A stretch of DNA of 39,401 nucleotides from Acholeplasmataceae bacterium UBA2284 (GCA_002345705.1 DDWO01000010.1:26010-65410); one strand, 5' to 3'. Positions 15,013-23,956 are shown, counted from the first letter of the stretch. Program-made: numbers and translations. Notes: a model not told the origin generated them from the sequence alone.

Positions 15013-15878
15013 GACAAATCCTCCTTAATATAATAGACTGCGAAAAGCTCTTCTAATCCAATATTTCTTAAAACGACATCCTTAAATTTATATTTGCCTA
15101 AGTAGTTGATTAATAGATTGACATCCCCATGATAGGTATAATGAGATGAACCATTGAAATCATTGATATAGCTTAACCCCTCTAAAACAAGGTTTTGATA
15201 ATTTGGTGTCACCATTAATCTCTTATGCTCATCTTTTCTAATATCTTCCATGGATTTAGTAAATAGAATTACACCTTCCTTAATCAGTGCGACTCTATCA
15301 CAAACCTTTTCAATTTCACTTAAGACATGTGATGATAAAAGAATAGTCGTGCCATTTTTCTTAGCTTCTAATAAAAGATCTAAAAATCTAGATTGAATGA
15401 GTGGATCGAGTCCTGAGGTTGGTTCATCTAAAATCAGCAATTTTGGTTGATGCATTAATGCGACAACAATACCAATTTTCTTTTTATTTCCGAAGGATAA
15501 TGCACCAAATTTCTTAGTTAGATCAATGTCGAGATTTTCAATTAATAGCTTTAAATACTCTGGATTTACCTTTCGCATGACTTGAAAGAAATCTAGAACA
15601 CCAGAAACCTTCATTTCATTGAAAAAGTAGGATTCACTTGGCATATATCCTATATCTTGATTGATTAAATGACTTCCTAACTTCACTTCCTTATCCATGA
15701 TATAAGCATGTCCATCCTGAAGCTCAAGTAAGCCTAAAAGAATCCTTATTAATGTTGTTTTACCTGAACCATTGGGTCCAACAAAGCCAAAAATCTCACC
15801 CTCTTTAACATCGAGTGTGACTTGATGTATACCTCTGGATCTTCCATAATATTTTCTAGCATCAGCTACATGAATCAT
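15009..15878 (-). CDS. ABC transporter ATP-binding protein (BcrA-like)
   Basis: The 289-residue ATPase has Walker A GPNGSGKTT, signature loop LSFGNKKK (degenerate, as is common in ABC-2 exporters), Walker B LLILDEPTSGLDP and the H-loop SSHVLSEIEK. It energises the permease encoded downstream with a four-base overlap. AAAGGAGG precedes the ATG, and recD2 ends 12 bases upstream, so all three genes are likely on one transcript from the recD2 promoter. There is no recognisable functional link to recD2. Confidence 0.88.
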   Translation of the reverse strand: MIHVADARKYYGRSRGIHQVTLDVKEGEIFGFVGPNGSGKTTLIRILLGLLELQDGHAYIMDKEVKLGSHLINQDIGYMPSESYFFNEMKVSGVLDFFQVMRKVNPEYLKLLIENLDIDLTKKFGALSFGNKKKIGIVVALMHQPKLLILDEPTSGLDPLIQSRFLDLLLEAKKNGTTILLSSHVLSEIEKVCDRVALIKEGVILFTKSMEDIRKDEHKRLMVTPNYQNLVLEGLSYINDFNGSSHYTYHGDVNLLINYLGKYKFKDVVLRNIGLEELFAVYYIKEDLS

Positions 15879-15890
15879 AATAATCCTCCT

Positions 15891-18110
15891 TTACATGAAA
15901 TCATATGGAGATAACTCCTCCAAGGGATCTTCACTTTCAAATTCATTATCTATTGTGTGGTTCAAACGAAGCGCTAATGTGGTTTGTCTTTTCTCTGAAA
16001 TATGGTTTGCTGCATAAACAAGCAAATTCATATCACCAAGCAAAATTAAAAATCTTTTCGCTCTAGTAATTGCTGTATAAATCAATTCTTTTTTTAGCAT
16101 ATGCATATAGCTTCTAACCATTGGGATCATCACTATCTTATATTCAGATCCTTGAGATTTATGAATACTAATTGCGTATGCAAGATTTAATTCATCTAGG
16201 TCACTCTTGTCATACATGACATCATTATCATCAAATGTAACTACCATATATTGTTCATCTTGGCTGTTGACCCTGATATCTTTAACTATACCGATATCGC
16301 CATTCATAATTAATCTTTCTGGATCATTAACAAGCTGGATGACCTTATCCCCTATATAATAGGTTTTATCGCCATACTTAATGGAAATAGATCGATTTTT
16401 ATTAAACTCTTCCTGTAAAATCTTATTGAAGTTATCAATTCCTAAATCTCCCTTGTACATTGGAGCGAGTATTTGAATATCATCAATCATTGAATAGCCT
16501 TCACTGAGTGCTCCTTGAACCTGCTTAATAATAACTTCCTTGATTTTGTCTGCATTTGCACGGTATAGATATACGTCTTGATCACTGTTTAAATCCTCAG
16601 ATGTTAAATCTTGATCGTTGACTGCTCTAGCAAGACTAATTATCTTAGAGTCCTTAGCTTGTCTGTGGATTTCCTTTAACCTAACGGTTGTAATCATTTT
16701 TGAATCAATGAAATCAGCTAAGACCTGTCCTGGACCTACAGATGGTAGCTGGTCTACATCTCCTACAATAATGACCTGAGCACCAGGTTTTATTGCAGAA
16801 AATAATTTTTTAGCGAGAAATAAATCAATCATCGATGCCTCATCGATAATGATTAAATCCTGTGGCATCAAATGACTTTCATCATAGGTAAATAATCCAT
16901 CATAGCTATAGCCTAAATGTCTATGAATGGTTTTCGCATCCATATCTAGAAGTTCCTTCATGCGTTTAGCAGCCCTACCAGTTGGTGCCATTAACGCTAT
17001 TTTTTCATAGATTAATGGGTTTTTATAATTGAGCTTATTGTATATTCTATAAACCTCTAGTAGGCCATCAATAATTGTTGTTTTCCCTGTACCTGGTCCG
17101 CCAGTAATAATCGATATAGGGCTTGATAGGGCCTTTAAAATGGCTTCTTTTTGAACTTGGGTATATTGCATGTTCTTCTGAATTTCAACAGCATCTAAAA
17201 GTGTTGTTAGATAGTTCATATCATATATAACTGCACTAGACTCTGTAAGTTCAATTACCTTTTCAGCTAATGAAATTTCTGTGAAATAGGATAGTGATAA
17301 ATAGAATCTATCCTCTTCAATAATAATTCTTTTCTCTTCGATTAAGTGATCGATTGCAGTTGTTAAATCTAAGCCATCTCCAAGTACAGATGCTGCATAA
17401 TTTTCTACTTGTTCTTTAGTTAAATAAACATCACCATTTTGATAGGCGATATATTGCATTGCGTAAATAATAGCCGCTTTAATTCTTCTTAAATCATCTT
17501 TTGGAATGGATAGCTTGCTTGCTATCTCATCAGCCTTAATAAAGCCTATACCCTCAATATCGTCAATTAAACGATAAGGATTTTCTTCTAGTTTTTCTAG
17601 TGTAAGCATTTGATATTTTCCAAGTAGCTTCATCGCTAGCTTACCAGATAGGTTATAGCCATATAATGCAACTAGGATGTGCTCATTGGTTTGGTTTTCA
17701 ATTAATTGCTGATAGAACTTTTCAATGCGTATCGCAGTTAATCCAACTTCCTTTAAAACCTTTTTATCATTTAAAATAATTCTGATTGAGTCATTCCCAA
17801 AATGATTGACTATTTTTTCAGCTGTTTTTGGACCAATCCCATGAAAAAATGAACTGGAAAGATAGGAAATAAGTCCAGATGCACTTTGCTCTTCACATTT
17901 CTTAAAGGATTCAATTTTGAATTGGTCACCATAGCTATTATGCTTTACCCAAGATCCAGTAAATTCATACATTATATCTTCGCTGACAATTGGAAAATAG
18001 CCAACGATTGTAATAATTTCATCAGATTCATTGGTTATCCTTGCGATTGAGTAGCTATTTTCTTCATTATGAAATACATAGTTTTTGACTTTACCGATGA
18101 TGGTTTCCAT
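15891..18110 (-). CDS. recD2: ATP-dependent RecD2/TraA-type DNA helicase
   Basis: The 739-residue protein is a full-length RecD2: an N-terminal OB-like domain, helix-hairpin-helix segments (GIGPKTAEKI near 92-100 and IEGIGFIKADEIA near 185-197), and a superfamily 1B helicase core with Walker A GGPGTGKT (337-344), DEAS Walker B, GDVDQLPSVGPG and the C-terminal ISIHKSQGSEY motif VI region. RecD2 in RecBC-lacking bacteria acts as a 5'-3' helicase in replication fork and mismatch-repair processes. It is the first gene of a unit with an ABC exporter. AAGGAG precedes the ATG. Confidence 0.93.
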   Translation of the reverse strand: METIIGKVKNYVFHNEENSYSIARITNESDEIITIVGYFPIVSEDIMYEFTGSWVKHNSYGDQFKIESFKKCEEQSASGLISYLSSSFFHGIGPKTAEKIVNHFGNDSIRIILNDKKVLKEVGLTAIRIEKFYQQLIENQTNEHILVALYGYNLSGKLAMKLLGKYQMLTLEKLEENPYRLIDDIEGIGFIKADEIASKLSIPKDDLRRIKAAIIYAMQYIAYQNGDVYLTKEQVENYAASVLGDGLDLTTAIDHLIEEKRIIIEEDRFYLSLSYFTEISLAEKVIELTESSAVIYDMNYLTTLLDAVEIQKNMQYTQVQKEAILKALSSPISIITGGPGTGKTTIIDGLLEVYRIYNKLNYKNPLIYEKIALMAPTGRAAKRMKELLDMDAKTIHRHLGYSYDGLFTYDESHLMPQDLIIIDEASMIDLFLAKKLFSAIKPGAQVIIVGDVDQLPSVGPGQVLADFIDSKMITTVRLKEIHRQAKDSKIISLARAVNDQDLTSEDLNSDQDVYLYRANADKIKEVIIKQVQGALSEGYSMIDDIQILAPMYKGDLGIDNFNKILQEEFNKNRSISIKYGDKTYYIGDKVIQLVNDPERLIMNGDIGIVKDIRVNSQDEQYMVVTFDDNDVMYDKSDLDELNLAYAISIHKSQGSEYKIVMIPMVRSYMHMLKKELIYTAITRAKRFLILLGDMNLLVYAANHISEKRQTTLALRLNHTIDNEFESEDPLEELSPYDFM

Positions 18111-18140
18111 AGCTTCTCCTTTGATTTAATAGTTACTTAA

Positions 18141-18149
18141 ATTATACCA
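18141..18149 (-). promoter_or_regulatory. Extended -10 promoter of recD2
   Basis: The minus strand reads TGG-TATAAT about 30 bases before the recD2 start; the -35 position falls in the T-run of the mnmA terminator. Confidence 0.55.
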
Positions 18150-18160
18150 TGTATCGATAT

Positions 18161-18186
18161 AAAAAAAAGGAACCGAAGTTCCTTTT
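18161..18186 (-). terminator. Terminator of nadD-nadE-mnmA
   Basis: Arms AAAAGGAAC (18165-18173) and GTTCCTTTT (18178-18186) with a four-base loop, then eight U on the minus strand. Confidence 0.8.
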
Positions 18187-19315
18187 AACTATAAAGTCTA
18201 GTCTTTTTATCCATATAAGCTTCAGAAATAAAACCAGAACCTAAACAGACTTCACCTTGATAAAATGCACATACCTGTCCTGGAGTAATCGCACGAATCG
18301 TTTGAGGATAGCTGACTAAAATGGTTTCATCATCAATCCATTGAACGATTACATCATTATCCTTTTGACGATATCTAAATTTAGCAGTCATCTTACCGTC
18401 AATCTTTGGACCTCTCCATATGACATCTGTAATTAATGCAGAATCACTGTATAGGTGAGGGTGATCAAAATCTGGTTCGACATAAAGTGTATTCGTTTTT
18501 AAATCCTTTCCTACAACATACCATGCACCAAGTTCATCCTTTGATCCACCAATACCAAGACCTTTTCTTTGTCCGATTGTATAGTTCATTAAACCATGAT
18601 GATCCTTTAGGATGGTACCATCTAATCTTTTCATTTTTCCTGGTTGTGCTGGAAGGTAATTCGATAGAAACTGATTAAAATGGCGTTCACCGATAAAGCA
18701 AATACCGGTTGAATCCTTTTTGGTAGCTGTAGCTAAGTCTTGCTCTAATGCGATTTTTCTAACTTCTTTTTTATCGATATTTCCAATTGGAAACATGACA
18801 TTTTTAAGCTGATCTTCCTTAAGCTGTGATAGAAAATAGGTTTGATCCTTATTTGAATCTAGGGCTCTAAGGAGCTTTGGGTAATCTCCTGTTAAGTCAA
18901 TTCTCGCATAATGTCCCATGGCTATATAATCTGGATTAAACTTTTTAGCGTAATCGACAAATGCCTTAAACTTAATTTCATTATTGCATAGGACATCTGG
19001 ATTTGGAGTTCTATTTTTTTTATATTCGTCTAGAAAATAAGAAAATACGCGATCCCAGTAATCCTCGATGAAATCAACCTTGTGTAGCTTAATTCCTAGT
19101 TTATCAGCAACTAATTGAGCATCCTGGAAATCCTTTTCTTGTTCACAGATTTCATCATAGGTAGTTGGATTTCCCTTATAATCATGATTGGTAGCACTAT
19201 CCCAATTACGCATAAAAACGGCTTCAACATCGTAGCCGTCTTTTAGAAGTAAATATGCAGCAACGCTACTGTCTACTCCTCCGCTTAACCCTATAATGAC
19301 CTTCTTTTTCTTCAT
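18185..19315 (-). CDS. mnmA: tRNA-specific 2-thiouridylase
   Basis: The 376-residue enzyme has the PP-loop SGGVDSS (11-17), the catalytic cysteine C110 in NPDVLCNNEIKF and C206 in DSTGICFIGERHF, and a C-terminal beta-barrel region with the GLGIGG and TPGQVCAFY motifs. It adds sulfur to U34 of Lys, Glu and Gln tRNAs using a persulfide from a cysteine desulfurase. It follows nadE by six bases and is the last gene of the nadD-nadE-mnmA unit. Length and motifs are standard. Confidence 0.96.
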   Translation of the reverse strand: MKKKKVIIGLSGGVDSSVAAYLLLKDGYDVEAVFMRNWDSATNHDYKGNPTTYDEICEQEKDFQDAQLVADKLGIKLHKVDFIEDYWDRVFSYFLDEYKKNRTPNPDVLCNNEIKFKAFVDYAKKFNPDYIAMGHYARIDLTGDYPKLLRALDSNKDQTYFLSQLKEDQLKNVMFPIGNIDKKEVRKIALEQDLATATKKDSTGICFIGERHFNQFLSNYLPAQPGKMKRLDGTILKDHHGLMNYTIGQRKGLGIGGSKDELGAWYVVGKDLKTNTLYVEPDFDHPHLYSDSALITDVIWRGPKIDGKMTAKFRYRQKDNDVIVQWIDDETILVSYPQTIRAITPGQVCAFYQGEVCLGSGFISEAYMDKKTRLYS

Positions 19316-19321
19316 CTAAAA

Positions 19322-21178
19322 TCACTTTCTTTTTACATCACTAGGCATCCTGTATTGACCCCTCGGTGATAATGATATACCTAGGATTTTTGGTCCTTCA
19401 GGTAATGTTTGACGCTTAAATTGCTGCGAATAAAAACGCTTGAAGAAGCGTGTAACGTAGTGCTTAGCCTCTTCCTTTGAAAATTCGAATGCGTTTCTTA
19501 TTAAGAATTCAATCTTTTCTTCATCTGCACCATGTTCAAGATGATGGAATAAAATGAAATCATTGACGTCATATCTTCCAATTGATTTTTCCGTATCTTG
19601 ATTTTCTAATAACTCAGGTGTTATTGGTGCTTGTAATATTTTATTTAAGGTTTCTCCAATGTTTGTATATAAGTTATTTGCATGGTATCCAATGAGTAGT
19701 TGAACCCAAGTCTTTGGTAATCCAGCATTGACTGCATACATACTCATTTGATCACCGTTATAGGTCATCCATCCTAAAGCAATCTCAGATAAATCGCCTG
19801 TGCCTAATACAAATCCACCATATTTATTTGCTAAATCCATTAAAACCATAGTTCTCATTCTTGCTTGAGCATTTTCATAGGTCACATCCTTTTCGATGTG
19901 CGATATAGACTTCAAATGAAGATCCACCGATTTTGCTATCGGAATTTCAAGCTTTGTAACATCTAAACCATCCATCAATTTAATTGCTGCTGATTTAGAT
20001 TGCTTCGATGTTGCTTGAGCTGGCATAGTGACTGCAATAATATCCTTTGTGTCTCTACCTAGCTTTTTCATCGCTTGATGACTTACAAGTAATGCTAAAG
20101 CAGAATCTAGTCCACCAGAGACACCAATTACAATTTTATTTGATGATTCAGGTAGTGATTCAAGTCTTTTAATTAACGCGAAAACCTGAAGGTTATTTGC
20201 TAATTCGATTTCTTCATTAATATTTAGTTCAGGAATAAATGGTTTTTGTGAGATTTTATGCTCAAATTCAAATGTTTCAGATTCCTCGAATTTAACTGGT
20301 ACGAATTGATATTGATTTTGAATCATCATATGCATATCACGATAGGTTGAATCCTGTCTTTTTTGATAATTAATTGCTGAAATATCAATGTCGGCAGTTA
20401 AAACAGAGGAATCCATTGAAAATGTTGCATCCTCTGCAACCATTGACCCTTGATTTGCAATGAGCTTATGACCTGAAAAAACAACCTCTGAGCTCGATTC
20501 AAAATGACCAGAGCTTGTATAAATATAAGCTGCCATTTGCTTTCTTGAGTGATCTAAAACTAAATTTCTTCTCACCGCTAGCTTCCCAACTCTTTCTGGA
20601 GATGCAGACAGATTGAAAAACATATTTGCTCCTGCAAGACTCATATCGTCTGAAGGACTATATGCAGCCCATAAATCCTGACAAACCTCAACACCGATTC
20701 TAATATTTTGATCAGCATCTTCAAAGATTAAATAGCCAAATGGAACTTGTTCTCCAAAGAGCTTAATATTCTTCATGGTTGTTTTATAGCCAGTATGGAA
20801 CCATCTCTTCTCATAAAATTCATGATAGTTAGGTAGATAATGCTTAGGAATAACCCCAATCACTTTCTTTTGTTTAATCACAACAGCACAATTGTATAAA
20901 ATACCATATAAATCTAGAGGAGCACCAATAATAAAGATTCCCTTATAGGTGGTTTCATCCATGATTTCCTTCAATGCTTGCTTTGCTTCAGAAATAAATG
21001 CTTCCTGGTAAAAGAGATCACTTGCTGTATACCCTGTGATTGAAAGCTCAGGAAAAACAATAACACTGGATTTTGTTTCTTTAAGAATGGAAAGAATTTC
21101 TTTCTTGTTATGCTGGATATCACCAACACTAATTTTTGGTGTTGCTGCAGCAACTTTGATTAACCCATACTTAAACAT
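19322..21178 (-). CDS. nadE: Glutamine-dependent NAD+ synthetase
   Basis: The protein of about 618 residues combines an N-terminal nitrilase-type glutaminase (Glu in VFPELSITGY, Lys in IPKHYLPNY, Cys in GVEVCQDLW) with a C-terminal NAD synthetase carrying the ATP-binding SGGLDSA motif. It amidates nicotinate adenine dinucleotide to NAD+ with glutamine-derived ammonia channelled between domains. I start at the ATG at 21178 (MFKYGLIKVAAATP), seven bases after GAGGAG, rather than the open frame's first codon at 21193. That ATG overlaps the nadD stop by eight bases, so translation is probably coupled. Confidence 0.95.
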   Translation of the reverse strand: MFKYGLIKVAAATPKISVGDIQHNKKEILSILKETKSSVIVFPELSITGYTASDLFYQEAFISEAKQALKEIMDETTYKGIFIIGAPLDLYGILYNCAVVIKQKKVIGVIPKHYLPNYHEFYEKRWFHTGYKTTMKNIKLFGEQVPFGYLIFEDADQNIRIGVEVCQDLWAAYSPSDDMSLAGANMFFNLSASPERVGKLAVRRNLVLDHSRKQMAAYIYTSSGHFESSSEVVFSGHKLIANQGSMVAEDATFSMDSSVLTADIDISAINYQKRQDSTYRDMHMMIQNQYQFVPVKFEESETFEFEHKISQKPFIPELNINEEIELANNLQVFALIKRLESLPESSNKIVIGVSGGLDSALALLVSHQAMKKLGRDTKDIIAVTMPAQATSKQSKSAAIKLMDGLDVTKLEIPIAKSVDLHLKSISHIEKDVTYENAQARMRTMVLMDLANKYGGFVLGTGDLSEIALGWMTYNGDQMSMYAVNAGLPKTWVQLLIGYHANNLYTNIGETLNKILQAPITPELLENQDTEKSIGRYDVNDFILFHHLEHGADEEKIEFLIRNAFEFSKEEAKHYVTRFFKRFYSQQFKRQTLPEGPKILGISLSPRGQYRMPSDVKRK

Positions 21179-21746
21179 GATTTTGCTCCTCATAGAGATG
21201 ATTTTTTAAAATATATTGATAGACCTCAGGGGTCAAATGTCCAGAATGTTTTTTCAAGCTTTTTCGTATTGCTGACGATGAAATGTTTTCATTAAATTCA
21301 AGGTAAGTGAAATGATGCTTAACATTCTTAAACATTTCCTCAAATTCTTCCTTTGAAATGGAGCCTTCTCTTGTCATGACAATAAATGGGTAGGACTCTA
21401 ATAATTCTTCATAATTTATCCAAGTTTTAAAATCCTTTAATTGATCGGAACCAATGACAAAGTACAAGTCGTCATGCATTTTATTGATTTCCCTTAGGCT
21501 TGCCAATGTTCCCTTATATTCTCTTCTTGATTCTATATCTAAAACTGTAGCATTGTTTATTTTTTTCACTAATAATTCAAGCATTAAGTATCTGTGAGAA
21601 AATGGAATTAGCTCAGGCTTCTTATAATCATCACCTACTGGAAGTAATAGAACCCGCGCACCTTTATAGGTAGACAGTAGTTTTTTTATTATATTTTGAT
21701 GTGCGATTGTGGGTGGATTAAATGATCCACCGAAGACTAAATGCAT
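21171..21746 (-). CDS. nadD: Nicotinate-nucleotide adenylyltransferase
   Basis: The 191-residue protein starts with GGSFNPPTIAH (6-16), the nucleotidyltransferase HxGH-type motif, and has the C-terminal ISSSAIRK nucleotide-binding motif. It adenylates nicotinate mononucleotide, the step before NadE encoded next. Together they make the last two steps of NAD synthesis. The usual neighbour YqeK hydrolase is missing from this locus. The predicted transcript leader is only about ten bases, with AAGGTGG almost at its 5' end. Confidence 0.94.
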   Translation of the reverse strand: MHLVFGGSFNPPTIAHQNIIKKLLSTYKGARVLLLPVGDDYKKPELIPFSHRYLMLELLVKKINNATVLDIESRREYKGTLASLREINKMHDDLYFVIGSDQLKDFKTWINYEELLESYPFIVMTREGSISKEEFEEMFKNVKHHFTYLEFNENISSSAIRKSLKKHSGHLTPEVYQYILKNHLYEEQNHV

Positions 21747-21762
21747 GCTATCACCACCTTTT

Positions 21763-21771
21763 ATTATATCA
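21763..21771 (-). promoter_or_regulatory. Extended -10 promoter of nadD-nadE-mnmA
   Basis: The minus strand reads TGA-TATAAT, with no convincing -35 hexamer. Transcription should start near 21756. Confidence 0.55.
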
Positions 21772-21786
21772 TTTTTTAAATGATAT
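21766..21786. promoter_or_regulatory. Inverted repeat overlapping the nadD promoter (candidate operator)
   Basis: Perfect 9-bp arms ATATCATTT (21766-21774) and AAATGATAT (21778-21786) surround TTT. The repeat overlaps the -10 element and runs upstream of it, so a bound protein would block transcription. It does not obviously match NiaR or NrtR sites I remember. Confidence 0.4.
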
Positions 21787-21889
21787 GAAACTAGAGGGTA
21801 TTGAAAAAACTTTAAGATGGGTAAAAATACGATTAAACCTTACATAATGAAAGGATTTGAGCGTTATTCTTTAAATCATTTATAAATAC

Positions 21890-21898
21890 TGATATAAT
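21890..21898 (+). promoter_or_regulatory. Extended -10 promoter of the Fur-family gene
   Basis: TGA-TATAAT at 21890-21898 places the transcription start near 21905, which rules out the ATG at 21903 as start codon and supports 21948. Confidence 0.55.
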
Positions 21899-21947
21899 TA
21901 ACATGTATCAAAATAACAATTCCGGTTTCCCAAAGGAGAGCGAACAT

Positions 21948-22370
21948 ATGGACTTAAAAGAACGTTATTATCATAAAATCAGATTAGATAAGATGCGCTT
22001 AACAAAGAGCAGAAAAGCGATGATTGAAATCTTAGAAAATCAACATCTTACATTCAAAGAAATACAGAAAGCATTAGCTTCTCGTGGTTTTTATAATGTG
22101 TCAACTATTTATAATAATCTTGAATTCTTAATTGATCAAAAGATTGTCGTAGAAATTTATATCAATGATACGAAGTATTATGATCTATCCATGGGTAATC
22201 CAATGCACTCAGCAGATAGTCATATTCATATCATGAATAAGGACACTAATGAAATCACTGAAGTTAATAGTCCTGATATCTTTGACTTTCTATCGAATCA
22301 CCAAGCATTCAAGCATTTAGATCTTGAATACATTAGAATTATCATTTCAGCTCAAAACAAGAAAAAATAA
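21948..22370 (+). CDS. Fur-family transcriptional regulator lacking cysteines
   Basis: The 140-residue protein has the Fur winged helix (RLTKSRKAMIEIL, then VSTIYNNLEFL at 51-61 as the recognition helix) and a short dimerisation domain with H87, H92 and H94 in MHSADSHIHIM, a plausible metal site. It contains no cysteine, so the structural CxxC zinc site common in Fur, PerR and Zur is absent. Whether it senses iron, zinc, manganese or peroxide cannot be told. The ATG at 21948 has AAAGGAG upstream. It is transcribed divergently from nadD-nadE-mnmA and may regulate itself or that operon (inference). Confidence 0.85.
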   Translation: MDLKERYYHKIRLDKMRLTKSRKAMIEILENQHLTFKEIQKALASRGFYNVSTIYNNLEFLIDQKIVVEIYINDTKYYDLSMGNPMHSADSHIHIMNKDTNEITEVNSPDIFDFLSNHQAFKHLDLEYIRIIISAQNKKK

Positions 22371-22397
22371 GCACATTCATTGTGCTTTATTTTTTTT
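22369..22397. terminator. Bidirectional terminator between the Fur-family gene and mgsA
   Basis: Stem AAGCACA (22369-22375) and TGTGCTT (22381-22387) with loop TTCAT. Eight T follow on the + strand, and an A-tract on the other side gives U on the minus strand. Confidence 0.85.
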
Positions 22398-22752
22398 CAA
22401 ATTTCATAAAAAGCTTAGCGGTTTCAATATTGGTTGCTAAAGGAACCTTATAGACATCGCTTAATCTAAGTAATGCAGAAACATCTGGTTCATGTGGCTG
22501 TGCTGATAGGGGATCTCTAAAGAAAAATACCATATCAATCTTACCATTTGCGATCATTGATCCAATTTCCTGGTCTCCTCCAAGAGGACCAGATTTTTTT
22601 AAGCTAATTTTTAAACCTGTATGAGCAATTAATATCGAGCCTGTTGTCCCTGTAGCGTAAAGATCATGCATTCTAAAAAAATCAACATGCTTTGCAACAA
22701 AATCCTTAAGCTCATCCTTTTTCTTGTCATGTGCAATCAGTGCAATTCTCAT
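22387..22752 (-). CDS. mgsA: Methylglyoxal synthase
   Basis: The 121-residue enzyme has the family core: IALIAHDKKK (H8), TGTTG phosphate-binding stretch, SGPLGGDQEIG with catalytic D60, and the RDPLSAQPHEPDV motif with H87. It converts dihydroxyacetone phosphate to methylglyoxal and phosphate, a bypass that relieves phosphosugar stress. It starts five bases after the rsmH stop with its own AAGGAG, so both are in one operon. The partner glyoxalase system is not next to it; the MBL protein at 34209-34823 is only distantly glyoxalase II-like. Confidence 0.95.
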   Translation of the reverse strand: MRIALIAHDKKKDELKDFVAKHVDFFRMHDLYATGTTGSILIAHTGLKISLKKSGPLGGDQEIGSMIANGKIDMVFFFRDPLSAQPHEPDVSALLRLSDVYKVPLATNIETAKLFMKFEKK

Positions 22753-22757
22753 GATTT

Positions 22758-23654
22758 TTATCTCCTTTTCAATGCTCTGAGTTTAGCAGATTTACTTCTA
22801 GAGTTTCGGTTTATTTCTTCCTCTGTTGGATAAACTGGTTTTCTTGTAACAACCTCAAAATCAGATAGATCCTTATTGATAATTGGTAGGTTTTTTGGAA
22901 TGTCTGTTGAGCTCTCATCTCTAAAGAAATGCTTAACGATTCTATCCTCCAAGGAATGGAAGGTTATAACAACCAATCTTCCCTCTGGATTTAATAAATC
23001 AACAGCATCCTTTAATACAGTTTCAAGCACAGTGAGTTCATCATTAACGGCTATACGAAGCGCTTGAAAGACTCTTTTTGATGAATGTCCTTTTTCTTTA
23101 TAATTCACTGAGTCACAAATTTTAACCAAATCCATTGTCGTTTTCAAAGGTCTTCTTTCGACAATTCTTTTCGCGATTTTAAACGAATTTTTCTCTTCGC
23201 CGTAGACAAAAAATATACGAGCAAGCTCACTTGCTTCATAGGTATTTAGGATAAATTCAGCAGTTATTTCTTGGTGTTGATCCATGCGCATATCTAGTGA
23301 GGTATCCTTTAAATAAGTGAACCCTCTTGTTTCATCATCAATTTGAAAAGAGGATAGTCCTAAATCTAATAAAAGTCCATCGATTTTATAGATTCCATTT
23401 TCAGCTAATTTTTGTTTTAGGTTTTTGAAATTACTTTTTATAATTTTATAGTTTTTATAGTCCTTTAGAACTTCATTTGCGAATGAAATCGCGAAATCAT
23501 CCTGATCAAATGCATATAAAAAACCATCTTTTAGATGATCTAAAATTAATTTTGAGTGCCCAGCACCGCCAAGTGTACCATCGACATAGATACCGTTAGG
23601 CTTAATATTCAAATAGCTGATTGCTTCTTCTTTCAGTACTGTTTCATGCTTCAT
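22758..23654 (-). CDS. rsmH: 16S rRNA (cytosine-1402-N4)-methyltransferase
   Basis: The 298-residue enzyme (old name MraW) has the N-terminal HETVLKEEAISYL, SAM motif YVDGTLGGAGHS, DLGLSSFQIDD and the C-terminal SLEDRIVKHFF and RNSRSKSAKLRALKR segments. It methylates C1402 of 16S rRNA. In most bacteria it lies in the dcw cluster after mraZ and before ftsL and pbpB. Here it is flanked by rpmF upstream and mgsA downstream, with no division or cell wall genes, as expected in a wall-less lineage. A TATAAT at 23692-23687 probably starts its transcript. Confidence 0.96.
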   Translation of the reverse strand: MKHETVLKEEAISYLNIKPNGIYVDGTLGGAGHSKLILDHLKDGFLYAFDQDDFAISFANEVLKDYKNYKIIKSNFKNLKQKLAENGIYKIDGLLLDLGLSSFQIDDETRGFTYLKDTSLDMRMDQHQEITAEFILNTYEASELARIFFVYGEEKNSFKIAKRIVERRPLKTTMDLVKICDSVNYKEKGHSSKRVFQALRIAVNDELTVLETVLKDAVDLLNPEGRLVVITFHSLEDRIVKHFFRDESSTDIPKNLPIINKDLSDFEVVTRKPVYPTEEEINRNSRSKSAKLRALKRR

Positions 23655-23686
23655 ATGTTATCAATCCTTTTTTATAGTTCATCTCT

Positions 23687-23692
23687 ATTATA
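23687..23692 (-). promoter_or_regulatory. Probable -10 element for rsmH-mgsA
   Basis: Minus-strand TATAAT about 30 bases before rsmH; no convincing -35 hexamer. Confidence 0.4.
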
Positions 23693-23727
23693 TATGATAA
23701 ATTTATATATTTTCATTTTAAAGAAAG

Positions 23728-23749
23728 AAAAAGGTGCCTGTTGGCACCC
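23728..23749 (-). terminator. Terminator of yceD-rpmF
   Basis: GGTGCC (23734-23739) and GGCACC (23744-23749) form a GC-rich stem with a TGTT loop. A U-rich tract follows on the minus strand. Confidence 0.8.
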
Positions 23750-23753
23750 TTCC

Positions 23754-23945
23754 TTAATCCTTCTTGGATTCCTTCTTGGTTAAAACCTGTTGTCCTTTGT
23801 AATAACCACTGTTTGGTGTAACACGGTGTGGTAATGTGAATTCACCAGTCTGTGGGCAAACAACTAATGCAGGAGCAGTAAGTTTGAAGTGAGTTCTTCT
23901 CTTTCTCTTTGCAGTTTTACCCGTTCTACGAAATGGAACAGCCAT
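23754..23945 (-). CDS. rpmF: 50S ribosomal protein L32
   Basis: The 63-residue protein starts MAVPFRRTGKTAKRKRRTH, the L32 signature, and continues with VVCPQTGEFTLPHRVTPNSGYY. Zinc-binding L32 has four cysteines in two CxxC pairs; only the first remains here, with T, T and S at the others, so this is a zinc-independent (C-minus) form. It sits 11 bases after yceD, the conserved yceD-rpmF arrangement, with AGGAGGTGA just before the ATG. Confidence 0.96.
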   Translation of the reverse strand: MAVPFRRTGKTAKRKRRTHFKLTAPALVVCPQTGEFTLPHRVTPNSGYYKGQQVLTKKESKKD

Positions 23946-23956
23946 CTGTTCACCTC

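Noticed and set aside
15009..18110. recD2 plus ABC exporter as a defence system
   Set aside because: RecD2 is a standard full-length housekeeping helicase and the exporter is an ordinary two-gene ABC-2 pair; sharing a transcript alone does not suggest defence.
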